From Cryoendolithus antarcticus (Eukaryota > Ascomycota > Dothideomycetes > Cladosporiales > Cladosporiaceae), in NCBI GenBank assembly GCA_002077065.1, contig NAJO01000005.1, positions 372,001-436,000 on the forward strand: DNA of 64,000 nt, written 5' to 3'. Numbering within the stretch: the stretch's first letter is position 1; each line of letters begins with the position of its first letter. Below, one piece after another: positions 31,495 to 41,931 of the stretch. The position numbers were made by a program, and so were the translations under genes. The notes below the pieces were generated by a model that was not told the origin of the DNA, searched no databases, and saw only the letters and a program-made list of their open reading frames with translations.

Positions 31495-34152
31495 CTATGA
31501 GCCTCCTCCGACTTTCTTCTCGACCAGCTCGCGGTACAGCCCTTTCAGCTCCACGACATCTGCTTTCAGCTCTTCGACTTCTTCTTCCCTTTCACCGACG
31601 AGCTGTAGACAAGCTTCGTATCGTCTTCGCACCTCGCTGAGCTGCTTCTCGAGCTCTTCGATCCTCTTTCCTTCCCCTCTGACTCCCTCGACTTCCCGCA
31701 TTAGTGCCACTATTTCTCCTCTTGCTTCATCCCTCTGACTTCGCAGAAGCGAGAGCTCATCCTTAAACGACGACTTCTCGCCCTCAAGTCTCCGCACAGC
31801 AGCGCTCATGCGTGAGACAAGCTGGACTGAGGGTCCGGCAGCAGAGGTAGAGGTGCTCATGAGGTCGGCTACGGTGTTCTGAGGCGAGGGATGAGGTGTT
31901 GGCTCTGCAGGATCGAAGTCTGGTTCTTGCTCCAGATCTGGCGTAGGAGGGACGGAGAAGGAAAGGATGCTTTCTTGCCGGCTGAGGGAAGGTGAGTTCA
32001 CAGTATGCAGATGCGGCGGTTGAGTCGAGTTCCGCCTCGCAAGATGCAACGAGGTGAGATCGGGCGATGCAAGACGTGCTGCTGGGCGATGGGGGTTGGG
32101 GAATGATGGCTTGCGAGATGTGCTCGGTGTGAGCGTGGTGGGTGAGGCCGTTCGCAGAGGCGTCATACTTCGCTGCCATCGAGCTTTCTCTTCTTCGAGG
32201 CGCGTGACAAGTTCAGAGTCGAAGACGCGACGCTGGCGATCCGAGTCTGCCTTCGCCTCCGCAAGTGCGGTCTGGACCTGTGTGAGTTCTCGCTGAACAG
32301 AACTTAGGCGATCGCCTCCTGTTTTCGATTCTGCAGTGGCCGCCGCTAAATGCTCTTTCAGCGATTCGACCTGGTCTTCAGCCTTCCTTGACTTGATGGT
32401 GAGGTCTCGAGCTTTCTTGCGCACCTCAGCCTCCCGCTTGTTCGACTCGTCTCGCTCCTGCTCTAGGGTCGAGAGTCTCGCATTGAGTGAGCTCTCAATA
32501 GTCTCCCAATTGCCCTTCGCATGACTGTATTGACTCTGCAGCGTCTCGATCTGGCGCAACAGCTTCGCGCTGCTTTCACCCGTGACGCCACCTTCAGAGC
32601 TAGCCTCTTCAGCACGCGCACGCATGGCTTCTAGGCGGGAATCGTAGCCAGCGATCTCATTCTTTACTTCCAGGTCTCTCATACTGCTTCTGTCACGATG
32701 TCTATCGAGCTCGTCTCTCAATTTCCGAGTCTCAGCTTTGGCGCGGTCCTCGGCAAGCTGCTTCTCGATCTGGGCGTCCTCGAGCTCATTCTCGAGGTCT
32801 GCGATCTTTGCTTTGTCTACATCGGAGCCTTTCGCAGTCACGTCTCTCGATGCTTGTAGCGCCCTCTTCTCAGCATCTCGAAGTTTGCTCGTCAGACCGG
32901 TGACCGATTCTGAAGCCTTGTCGCGCTCCACGATCAAGTCCTGCACTTGCTTCTCGAGGCCTGAGATCCGTCGACTCTCTTCTAGTGACTGTCTCTGAGC
33001 TGCTTCTGCCCTCCGAAGCTTCTGCTTGAGCTCACCCTCGGATCTTTCGACTGTCGCCAATTTCTCACTCGTGACCGCAGCTGCCTTCTCACTCTCCATA
33101 GTCCTGGCACGAAGCTGCTTGATGGTCTGTAGATGGCGTAGCTCCTTCTTACTCAGGGCTTCGCCCTCCCCCATGAGCAACGCAATCTGCTCGTCCTTCT
33201 CGGCCAGCTTCGCCTCTGTCGAGCCGAAGGGCGCAGCGGCATTTGCTTCCTTTGCGGCAGCGACTGTCTCCTTCGCCAAGTATCGCAGCTTCGCTTGCAG
33301 CGCGTCGATGCGCTCCATATTTGCATGCATCTTCTCTTGCCTCAGCTTCTCGGCTTGCTCGTGGTCCACATGCATCTGTGCCATTTCTGCCTCAAGTTGT
33401 TCATTCGTCTTCTCAACTTGGGCGCCATTGGCCAAGTCTGTGGACTGCCTACTCGAGTTGGTCTCGTCTCTACTCGGTAGGTCTACTGAAGGACGTGTGC
33501 TACTTTCTAATGAGTGACGTGCCGGGTTGATAGGCAGCTCTGAACTGAGCAAAGTCGACGGTACGCCCGTGTCGTTCTCGGTAGAGATCACATCTGCCTT
33601 GATGCCGTTCCCTGGCATTCCAGATGTGCGCTCTGCCGCCGCTGCTGCCGGCTCCGGTGTCTCTCGGATGACCTCTCCGCTGCGGCGTGCCTCACTTGTC
33701 CGTCCGATCTCTCCGCTGCGCCTTTCCTCACCGCTTCGCCGGAGCTCAACGCTGTTGCGTGCACTCTCTTCGCTCTTCACACCTACTCCCACTCCACTGG
33801 CCATCTTCTTCTGCGCCGTAGCTCTTGCCAATCTCTCCGCCAGCCGATCCCCTCCACCAGCCTTGGGGCGTTCCCCATCCCTGCTTGCACTCCTCTCCCG
33901 ACTCCCACTCGCGCTCCTGTTCCTGCTGCTCGTCCCGGGCGCCAAATTTCCAGATCCAGCTCGCGGCCTGCCATTCTGCTGCGCGCTCCGCTGCTTCGCC
34001 AACGCGTCGGGGTCATCCGCTAGAATATTGTCCAGCCGGGACTCGAGACCAGTGATGGCTGAGCTGAAGAGGGAACCCCACCCACCTCCTCCGCCGCTGC
34101 TAGTGTTGCCATTGCTCGTGGGTGCAGAGGTTTTGCCGGGTGGGCGAGACAT
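31495..34152 (-). CDS. TMF1/SGM1-like Golgi coiled-coil protein
   Basis: Single exon, 885 aa. The N-terminus (GGWGSLFSSAITGLESRLDN then ILADDPDALAKQ) matches the amphipathic start of fungal TMF-family golgins. Residues ~240-600 form a long charged coiled coil with many Glu/Lys/Arg heptads, including the TMF DNA-binding-type block (QLEAEMAQMHVDHEQAEKLR). A Ser/Pro/Thr hinge follows. The C-terminal TMF/TATA-binding block contains VREVEGVRGEGK-like and VEELKADVVELKGLYRELVE segments, the Rab6-binding region in animal TMF1. The family tethers vesicles at the Golgi; the transcription-factor name is historical. The long antisense open frames over this gene are mirrors of its Ser/Arg composition. Confidence 0.85.
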   Translation of the reverse strand: MSRPPGKTSAPTSNGNTSSGGGGGWGSLFSSAITGLESRLDNILADDPDALAKQRSAQQNGRPRAGSGNLAPGTSSRNRSASGSRERSASRDGERPKAGGGDRLAERLARATAQKKMASGVGVGVKSEESARNSVELRRSGEERRSGEIGRTSEARRSGEVIRETPEPAAAAAERTSGMPGNGIKADVISTENDTGVPSTLLSSELPINPARHSLESSTRPSVDLPSRDETNSSRQSTDLANGAQVEKTNEQLEAEMAQMHVDHEQAEKLRQEKMHANMERIDALQAKLRYLAKETVAAAKEANAAAPFGSTEAKLAEKDEQIALLMGEGEALSKKELRHLQTIKQLRARTMESEKAAAVTSEKLATVERSEGELKQKLRRAEAAQRQSLEESRRISGLEKQVQDLIVERDKASESVTGLTSKLRDAEKRALQASRDVTAKGSDVDKAKIADLENELEDAQIEKQLAEDRAKAETRKLRDELDRHRDRSSMRDLEVKNEIAGYDSRLEAMRARAEEASSEGGVTGESSAKLLRQIETLQSQYSHAKGNWETIESSLNARLSTLEQERDESNKREAEVRKKARDLTIKSRKAEDQVESLKEHLAAATAESKTGGDRLSSVQRELTQVQTALAEAKADSDRQRRVFDSELVTRLEEEKARWQRSMTPLRTASPTTLTPSTSRKPSFPNPHRPAARLASPDLTSLHLARRNSTQPPHLHTVNSPSLSRQESILSFSVPPTPDLEQEPDFDPAEPTPHPSPQNTVADLMSTSTSAAGPSVQLVSRMSAAVRRLEGEKSSFKDELSLLRSQRDEARGEIVALMREVEGVRGEGKRIEELEKQLSEVRRRYEACLQLVGEREEEVEELKADVVELKGLYRELVEKKVGGGS

Positions 34153-34523
34153 CGTGAACGCTACCTACGTGGTGTATATGTCTGGCAATCCATTCACCAG
34201 CACATGGGCTATCAGATCCTCCTCAGACGTCGCATCGTAGGTTGCATGCTTCAATTCATGGAGGTTGAACCAATAGAGAGAACACTGGTTCGTTGATTTC
34301 GGAGGGAGCAGTTACAGTGAAGTTTAATATATGAGGTTATTGTACTAGGCAGGTTGGAAAGTGGCTTTGACCGAGCTTCAACGTTGCACATGGTCCTGAT
34401 GAAGACAACGAACACGCAGTGAGCAACCCCTAGAGCGATACAGCTCATCCGACAAGGGTGATGCATCCGATTTTGGATTGTCTATACACGAAGCTCCCTC
34501 AGTCGCCAATCTGCCAGAGGACA
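34153..34523. other. Intergenic region without recognised gene
   Basis: About 370 bp between the TMF1-like start and the 3' end of the broken dehydrogenase. It is relatively AT-rich around 34310-34350. Nothing else is seen. Confidence 0.35.
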
Positions 34524-35363
34524 TCAAAGATTATGACCAGCAGTGGCTCCTCCGTCAACGGTAAGCACCGTACCCGTCACCCAGTCCTGCTCTGCCAGAT
34601 AAACCACCGCCTTGCCGATATCCTCCGGCTGCCCAAACCTGCCAGCCGGATAGAACTTCGCCATGTCCATAGCCTTCACGCGAGGATCAGCATCAGGCGC
34701 CGACATCTCAGCACCGAGAGCTGCGACCATTTCCGTTGGAACGAGGCCCGGTGCGATGGCGTTGATGTAGATACCCTCTGCAGCATACTTAATAGCAGCA
34801 CTCTTGGTCATGCCAATGACTGCGTGCTTGCTGGCCGAAATCGCCGAGCCGAAGGGAAATCCATTTGAGCCATAGATGGAGCTGAAGTTGATGATGTGGC
34901 CGGATTTCTTGGGCAGCATAGCCTTCAGCTGAGCTTGCATGCTAAGGTAGAAACCGGTGATCTGGACTGCGAAAGTACTGTCGAGATCTTCCTCGGACAC
35001 GTCCGCGAGTTTCTAGAGGTGTATGGCGGCGCCTGCGCAGTTCACCGCGACATCAAGCTGGCCGTATGTCGAGATGATGTTGGCGTGAAGGTCCTTAATT
35101 GACTGGCGGTCCTTGAGATCGACGGGGAGGAACGCTGCTGTAGCTCCAAGTTCTTGGATTTCCTTAACGACCTCGTTGCCCTTGGTGGCGCCACGACCAG
35201 CTACGACGGTCGTGTAGCCCCTGGGAAGCGAGGGCAATGGCAACAGCGCGGCCGATACCGGATGTTGCACCGATCTGCTCATCCAGTCAGCTAACCATAC
35301 TGTCTACCTCTCCACGGAAATCAGTTCTCAGGGTCGACTTACAACGAGTGCGATTTCAGGCAT
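34524..35363 (-). pseudogene. Short-chain dehydrogenase/reductase, broken
   Basis: A Rossmann-fold SDR that appears inactivated. Exon 1 (35343..35363) encodes MPEIALV and a 68-bp GT-AG intron follows. Exon 2 opens with IGATSGIGRAVAIALASQG, the TGxxxGIG cofactor motif. At the run of four C (35218-35221, plus strand) the frame is lost by one base. The correct family sequence GYTTVVAGRG continues in the next frame. A second lesion is an in-frame TAG at 35013-35015, between VAVNCAGAAIHL and KLADVSEEDLD. After it the rest is intact: INFSSIYGSNG, the YxxxK-type active site replaced by a SASKHAVIGMTKSA segment, INAIAPGLVPTEM and GTVLTVDGG. Two independent lesions favour a pseudogene over a single sequencing error. 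The substrate is unknown. Confidence 0.75.
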
Positions 35364-36040
35364 CTTGAGTTTGCTGTTTTTCGAGAAGATTATTGCGAGG
35401 CAATGGGGGGCGGGGCGATGGTGTTGAGAGACTTGAGTGATGTACGCCTTACCGTGCGACTTACCTCGATACTTATACCGAATTGGCATGGGATACTCGA
35501 CCGAATGGGTCGCTCCCTCATGCCGTGCTTCGTAACATTCTGTTAAAAGCGAGAATACAAACCCCCGGGGATGTAGACAGTCGCTGGGAGAAGATCGCCG
35601 ACTGCTAGGCAGTCGCCGTGAGCCTGTCATCGACTTACACGTAGTCGCTGCGCGTCCATCGCCGACTATGAGCCTTGTGGTGCAGCTTCGTTTAGATCGT
35701 TGGTGATGACAAACGCGATGCAGCCGACACTGCTTACCAGAGCGAGCGGCAGAGTGACGTTCGAGGACTGACACATCTTGCCGACCCCTGCTCTCTTTGG
35801 AATCAGTAACCCATCATAGCGCATTTTGCCATAGCAATTGATCTTGTTGAGATCTGATCGGACGGGGTCTAGAGGCATAGGAGAGGAAAGAAGAGATGGA
35901 TGGTAAATGTTCCCGAGATTTGACTCCAGGTCCGTGCGGGAGGTTCCAAGTCAATCTCGACGACAAAGGCACGATTGAGTTGCCTATGTGCTACATACAT
36001 GATATAGTTAAGCAGAAGACTACTCGACAATGACGTGACA
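35364..36040. other. Intergenic region without recognised gene
   Basis: About 680 bp between the divergent dehydrogenase remnant and tubulin cofactor E. No supported exon, repeat or RNA gene. Confidence 0.35.
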
Positions 36041-37777
36041 ATGTCAGAGCTCGATGCATACGTCGGTCAGCGACGAAGCCTACGAGGCCAGACCTGTACT
36101 GTGCGCTATGTAGGCACTGTTGACAGCAAGCATGGCATCTGGTTCGGCGTCGAATGGGACGACACCTTACGGGGCAAACACAATGGCACCCATGATGGGG
36201 TCGAGTACTTTGCTTGTACGTCCACACCATCCTGGACTCCAGAAATGGTGATGATCTGATACTTACGACCAGGCAGAAGTCAAAGTGCAACAGCCGCGTC
36301 GTTTCTGCGACCTCAACAACAATGGGACTCGCAACGGACTTTCCTTGACACTTTGAGGCAGAAGTATATCTCACCTCAAGATGCGACCAATGCCGAGATC
36401 GTCTACATCTCTGGCAAGCTAGCTGAAGAAGTCGGACTAGAGAAGCTTGCCAGCCGTCAAGCTAAGCTCGAGGGCATTCACACTCTGGTGCTCGAGCGGA
36501 TGTGTGTCCATCATCGGGGTATTGACCATGAGACAGAGGATGAGATCTCACGACTATGTACCGGGATCACTTCGCTGGATTTGACTGGCAATCTGTTCGA
36601 AACACTGGACGAGGTGCTGCAGTTATGCAGTTTACTGCCCAAGCTGGCTTCGCTGACTCTGAACGGCAATCGCATACATGTTGCGAGTAGTCAATCCAAT
36701 AGTCTACCTGCTCTTCGGTACTTAAGCTTGTCGTCAACATTGCTCCGGCCCGCCGAGATTGCAGAGCTCTGTACGATCTGCCCAACCCTTGTGGAGTTGG
36801 TGCTTGCAAACAATCAGCTCAGCGGATGGGATGACGGAGTCCTGCCAGCGTCGTTGCAGTCAATTGAGCTTTCGCAGAACGACATTGAGGTGTTGTCCGA
36901 CTTGCAGGCACTCGCAGATTTACCGAACCTACGAAGATTGCTCTTGAAGCAGAATACAATCGCCCTCGTTGCCGGAGACGAATCAATCAGACCCTTCCCA
37001 TCTCTGCAAGAGCTCGATTTGCGTAGCAATGCTATCGTCTCTTGGTCGTTCTTCGATGAGCTTCCAGCAATGTGCCCTGCAATAACACATCTGCGGACGG
37101 CAGGCAATCCCCTGTACCTCGACCTGCGATCGGCCGAGGGTAAGCCGCTGACTTCCGAAGATGGTTACATTTTAACCATCGCTCGTCTGCCGCAGCTACA
37201 GACGCTCAATTACAGTAAGGTCAGCGACAAAGAGCGTCTGAATGCAGAGACGTACTATCTGGGTCAGATCGCCGCACAGTTGTCACTAGCGCCCACCATG
37301 CAACGAGATGAGGTATTCAGGCTGCACCCGCGATGGCAGGCTTTATGCGAAGAGTACGGAGAGCCAGCGGTTGCGCGAGTTCGAAGCGCAACAGAAATAG
37401 ATCCAAAGTCACTTGCTGCACGGCTTGTGCGATTGACCTTCTACACTCGCGAGGCTGAAGTTACGAGTTCTAAGAAGCTGCCATGGACTGTGGACTGGCC
37501 TAAGTCCCTCAGCATCTATACATTACTCGGTCTGGTTGGCAGGGAGCTCGACGTCTCGACTCTCAAGCTGCGCCTCGTCTGGGAAACCGGAGAACGAGAC
37601 CCAGTGCGAACCACGCAGAATGAGGGACCGGAGTGGTGGGACAGCAGTGATGAGGAAGACGAAGCTGTCGGGCGCCAGGAATTGATCGATCGAGAGGTCG
37701 AGCTTGTTCCAGGGACAAGACTGCTGGCAACCTATATCGAAGGTCAAGAAGGCACCATTCGTATCGAAAGGCGATGA
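36041..37777 (+). CDS. Tubulin-folding cofactor E (PAC2-like)
   Basis: Two exons (36041..36215, 36273..37777; 57-bp intron, phase 1) give 559 aa. The N-terminal CAP-Gly domain is visible: TCTVRYVGTVDSKHGIWFGV then EWDDTLRGKHNGTHDGVEYF. A run of leucine-rich repeats follows (TSLDLTGNLFETLDEVLQLC, LASLTLNGNRIHVAS, LVELVLANNQLSGWDDGVLP, LQSIELSQNDIEVLSDLQAL, LQELDLRSNAIVSWSFFDEL). The C-terminal part ends in a ubiquitin-like domain (RLVRLTFYTREAEV to TRLLATYIEGQEGTIRIERR). The order CAP-Gly, LRR, UBL is unique to cofactor E, which binds alpha-tubulin and helps assemble the tubulin heterodimer. The start codon was chosen as the ATG that directly precedes SELDAYVGQRRS. Confidence 0.94.
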
Positions 37778-38425
37778 GCGAACTCCCCGAAAACGGCTCC
37801 GACCCCCGTAGCTGGCTGGGCAGCATCTGCGACTTCACTCCACCGGATCCACCAAAGATGACCTTATCCAGTCTGCATAGGACCGTTTACTAGAGCCGCA
37901 ATACGACAACAAGGACATGAGTTGCAGGCTTTGTCCGACAGTCACCAGCTCAATTGATGTTTGCACGAGCAAGATTTCAGCACGAGCTTGAGATCATGTT
38001 GCAAGTGAAGTCTCCTCTGTTCCAGATCGGACTATTCAGCATTTTTTGCGATCCCTGTGAACCCTCCACCACTCATACTCTGTACTCGACTCTGATCGTC
38101 CCTCCATCACCCATAGGCGATCGCGACTTCTGTATACAACACCTCTGTACTACCATTCCTTCATCCACCTTACTATAGACCGACACTTCACCATGGACGC
38201 AGACATGCTAGACACGGCCGACATCTCCCTGGGCTTGGAGGGTGTGAAACACAGCCTTTGCTCACTGCTTGGGCTCTCGCCAGGGTCACCTACAGGTAGC
38301 AACGCCACCACAACAAGTCACCTCGATGCGCACGCCACGATTCCAGATGCGCATGAACGTTCGAGCTGCTCATCCGGAACCGCCTCAACAACAACCAGCT
38401 CTGACCTTCCGGCACCGAGGCCCCC
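37778..38425. other. Region upstream of the exonuclease-like gene
   Basis: About 650 bp. A 93-codon ORF at 38193-38474 (MDADMLDTADISLGLEGVKH and a Ser/Thr-rich run) overlaps the start of the next gene in another frame. It may be its original N-terminus, displaced by an indel, or only an upstream ORF. The rest shows nothing. Confidence 0.3.
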
Positions 38426-39993
38426 ATGTCTGATATGTTCACTAAGTTGGCCAACTCGCTACAAGCTTGCATGACCGCATATCGCAAGAAGCCCAAGGAC
38501 GAGGTGGCGACAGACTATGTGCACGACGCAGACAGCGACCTGTTCAAGAAGAATCTGAGCAGAGCCAATCAGGTGTCCGAGATACTTAACGCGATGTGCC
38601 AGGACGTCCACAAGTTCACTAGTCCGGAGCTGTATGCTGCATTCAATTTTGAGGGCATAGCGGGCAACTTCGGGAAGCTCGCGGGCAAGGTCGAGACATG
38701 GGAACGTCGCTCTCCCAAGGAGCTCGACCTGATGGCCAGGGCCATGCATCTACTCGATGTTCCCGTGCCGGCATCCACTGTGGTTGATACCGTCGAGAAA
38801 GTGCAGGAGATGATTATGGTCATCTGCGCGGCCGATGTGAGCGCTCGCGACGAGCCAAACCTTACCTTCGACCTCGAAGGCTTGAACCTAGGTCACACCG
38901 GCACCATTTCACTCTTCCAGATCCATATCAGGTCCATTGACCACGTCTTTCTGCTGGACGTGGCTACTCTCGAGCGCGAGCTGCGTTCGATACCTCCGTC
39001 TTCATCGGCGGAGTTATGGTCTCCATGCGCACGGTCATCGAAGACGCCTCACGAAAGAAGCTTCTCTGGGACTGCCGCAGCGACAGTGAAGCACTCAAGG
39101 CGCTCTATCACATCTCGCTTGCCGGCGTGATCGATGTCCAACTGATGGACGTCATCACGCGCCGTTGCAATAAAAAGGAGCGCAGTACAGTGAAATCACT
39201 TTCCATGTCATTGCCGACCCGCCTGAATAAGACGCTCTCCGATGCTACCCTGGCCAATTGGAGTGCCGCGAAGTACTGGGGTCGTCAGGCGATGCGCGGT
39301 CATCTTGAAGAAGCATTAGCAGAGTACGAGCAGTTTGACGGAGATTCGAAAGCCGCGAAGAAAGCGGCAAAGGAGATGACGCCAGAGGTAGCGGCCGAGT
39401 ACAAGCTGGTCAAGGAGGAGGCGAAGGCTGCTACGGCAAGAACGATCTTACGCGTGAATGGATGCCCGATGTGCTGCCATAAGGAGGATGCCACAGAACA
39501 GGTTGATTGCACCATCCCCGCAACAAGCAGTGATTCCGACTCCGATACCTCTCCGAACTCTCCACTTGAAACTGACGCGAGCTCCGCTCGGCCTACACCG
39601 CCAACAGCCGACACTTGGTCCCCCGTCGAGATCGCCAGTCCGTCAAAGTTCGAGGATTCCTTCGCCGTCCGTCCGCTCCCCCGACTTCTGCTCGAGTACG
39701 CTATCGGCGATGTCTCTCTACTTCATTACCTATACCTCCACTTCCTGAATCACGAGCGCTGGAATGAGCATACGGCGGCAGCGGTGACCACCGAGACGCA
39801 GCGTCGTCTGGACCTCTCGCAGGCTGAGGGGGTTATAAGGCAAATGCGGGCGTTGTCGGTGGAGGCAACGCTGCGCCGAAGGGGTGGGACGAAACGATAT
39901 TCAAGGCAACGGGCCCAGTGCCGAAGGGACAAGAACCCTGCGATTGAGGAGCGGCGTATGGAATGCGAGTGGAACGAAAGTCATGGGAAGTGA
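38426..39993 (+). pseudogene. DEDD 3'-5' exonuclease-like protein with frame break
   Basis: Two frames together make one RNase D/WRN-type exonuclease fold. Frame A (38426 to about 38985) contains the Exo I motif LTFDLEGLNLGHTGTISLFQ and FLLDVATLERE. Frame B (from about 38983) resumes with AFDTSVFIGG-like residues, then VIEDASRKKLLWDCRSDSEA (Exo II Asp), HISLAGVIDVQLMDVITRR and, after a Ser/Pro-rich insertion, LLEYAIGDVSLLHYLYLHFL (Exo III, Tyr-x3-Asp, the DEDDy subtype). The change occurs within ERELR at about 38978-38986 and needs one base lost or two gained. No GT-AG intron there would restore the frame without deleting conserved strand residues. Either a real disabled gene or an assembly error; all four acidic residues remain. 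Fungal relatives are mostly uncharacterised. Confidence 0.65.
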
Positions 39994-40215
39994 TCGGTAG
40001 TGATGATAAACATGACCGACCTTACTTTTACATGCGATTCGTGATCTCAATGTCTTCCCAAATTACCAAGAGTTCTCGCGTGACGTTCGTGACTTCCTCA
40101 AATCGCGTAGTGAAAGTGAATAATCGCGACACGCCTACGCAACGGAAAGACTAGGTAGTCCTCAATAACAACAGTACACCAGATTTCGGACTTGAGCAGA
40201 CCTACTTAGTAACAT

Positions 40216-41814
40216 ATGTCGACAGTATACTGAAAGTAGCAGACAGCATGGTCAGCTCACCGAGCAGCATACTCGACATACACCCGCTGATCCCTACAAT
40301 AGAACTCGAAATCCCTCCGCCGCCTCGCCGCCGATCACGCAGCGCTCCACAGCCAACCCCTCCCGCCCAACTACTTCTTCGCCTCCTCTGCCGACACCTC
40401 AGACGACCTCACACAACTGGACATCCATCTCGCCGGCCCCCAACACACGCCCTTCAGCACTGGCGTCTACAAGCTTCACCTTACCATCCCGCCTACATAC
40501 CCCTCTCAGCCGCCGACGGCACACTTCCGCACGACTATCTTCCATCCCAATGTCGACCCTCAGACAGGCGGAGTATGTGTGGAGACGCTGAAGCGAGACT
40601 GGGATGTCAAGTTGACGCTGAGGGATGTCTTGGTGACGATATCGTGTCTGTTGATCCAACCGAATCCGGACAGTGCGCTGAATGCGGAGGCTGGGGCGCT
40701 GATACAGGAGGGGTATGAGGTGTTTGCGAGGAGGGCGAACTTGATGACGGGGATTCATGCGAGTATACCAAGGTCACTGGTAGAGGCAGTCAAGGAGGCA
40801 CAGGAGAGAGGACAGGAGCGGGGTGCTGTGGCTGCAGGTCCAGCCACCGAGGAGACTGTCGAGGTTCTAGAGGATGCGGCATCGCGTCCACAAGCGCCCG
40901 TGAGGCGAAGGCGGACCCTTGCAAGAGTACGAGCTGCTGCTGCGAGTCGAAGCTCGGAGGGTACGCCCAGCGGTGCGCATCAGCGACGGCGACACGCGCC
41001 AGGCAATCGCCTTTTCGTCGCGCAAGAGAGCCTAGACGATGTCTTCAATACACGGGACCATACGGCAAGCGAGAGCGACTATGCCAAACCAGCGGAGGAA
41101 GACATTACCACAGAATCTGACCAGGAGAATGACGAAATGCGTTCACCTGTCCCGTCACCGGTGCAGACGCCGCGAGCTGCTACTCCACGAAGACCGCGTG
41201 GCGAGGGCGTCCCGCTGGGTGAGCTGCGCATCGACGACGCCATACCAGTACTAGCGTCTCCAGTCCTGTCAAGCAGCGACGAAGACGACGAGATGGACAC
41301 CGAGTATCCACCCAGTCCAGTCAAGAGCCCACGTAAAAGCCCTCGCAAAAGTCCGGCGAAGTGGCGTGCACCTCTCTTTGCACCACTATCCGACAGCGCA
41401 CGACTAGATCAGCAACGCCCCGAAAGCAGCCGCGACGCACAAGAGCGAGATCGGAACATCACGCCTCAGAACATCTTCTCACACCCTCTCGCTGCCGATT
41501 CGCCGTATCACGACTTTGATCCGGCTACAGTCTCGCCCCGGAAGCAGCGCGGCAAGGGTATACTTGACTTCCAAAGCCCGCGCAAGCAGCTGCCAAAGTC
41601 TAGAGACCTGTTCGGATTTGCTACACCTGGCAACGTGGGCGGTGGGGTGTTCAAGCCACGATCGCCTTCATCAGCAGAGAAGCGAAGGCACGAACAGCAG
41701 AGGCGGGACAGTCTCAATGCGAAGTTGTGGGAAATGTGTGGGCAAGATATTGCGCGGTGGAACAGAGGCGACTTTGGAGGCGGTGTGTTTACGATGAAGG
41801 GCGGGCGGTGGTAA
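40216..41814 (+). CDS. UBE2S-like ubiquitin-conjugating enzyme E2 with long tail
   Basis: The main exon 40303..41814 follows an acceptor at 40301-40302. The first exon is uncertain: 40216..40224 (Met-Ser-Thr, phase 0) or just the ATG at 40248-40250. The protein is about 506 aa. UBC fold: helix 1 SLRRLAADHAALHSQ, strands DLTQLDIHLAGPQHTPFSTG, then IFHPNVDPQTGGVCVETLKR with the HPN motif and catalytic Cys at about residue 95. The stretch DWDVKLTLRDVLVTISCLLI and QPNPDSALNAEAG closely parallels human UBE2S, the E2 that extends Lys11 chains on the anaphase-promoting complex. Human UBE2S is 222 aa; here a ~350-residue acidic/basic, Ser-Pro-rich tail follows, with six SPxK sites. Saccharomyces lacks an obvious orthologue. 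The function in this fungus is inferred from the fold only. Confidence 0.85.
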
Positions 41815-41931
41815 TGTCGCCCTGGAAACGATACCCTGGAAACGACTCACGCGATCGATGACCTAGGCTTAAGATACCCTTTGCATGAAAGCTTGGAACG
41901 AGAAGTACAGCATCTCATGAAGACGTCTATC

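Noticed and set aside
33527..34240. Long plus-strand frame opposite the TMF1-like gene
   Set aside because: Ser/Leu/Arg-rich mirror of the coiled-coil and Ser-rich N-terminus; it has no recognisable features of its own.
36273..36352. Separate start for tubulin cofactor E at the internal GTG/ATG region
   Set aside because: Splicing to the upstream CAP-Gly exon gives a complete, phase-consistent family architecture.
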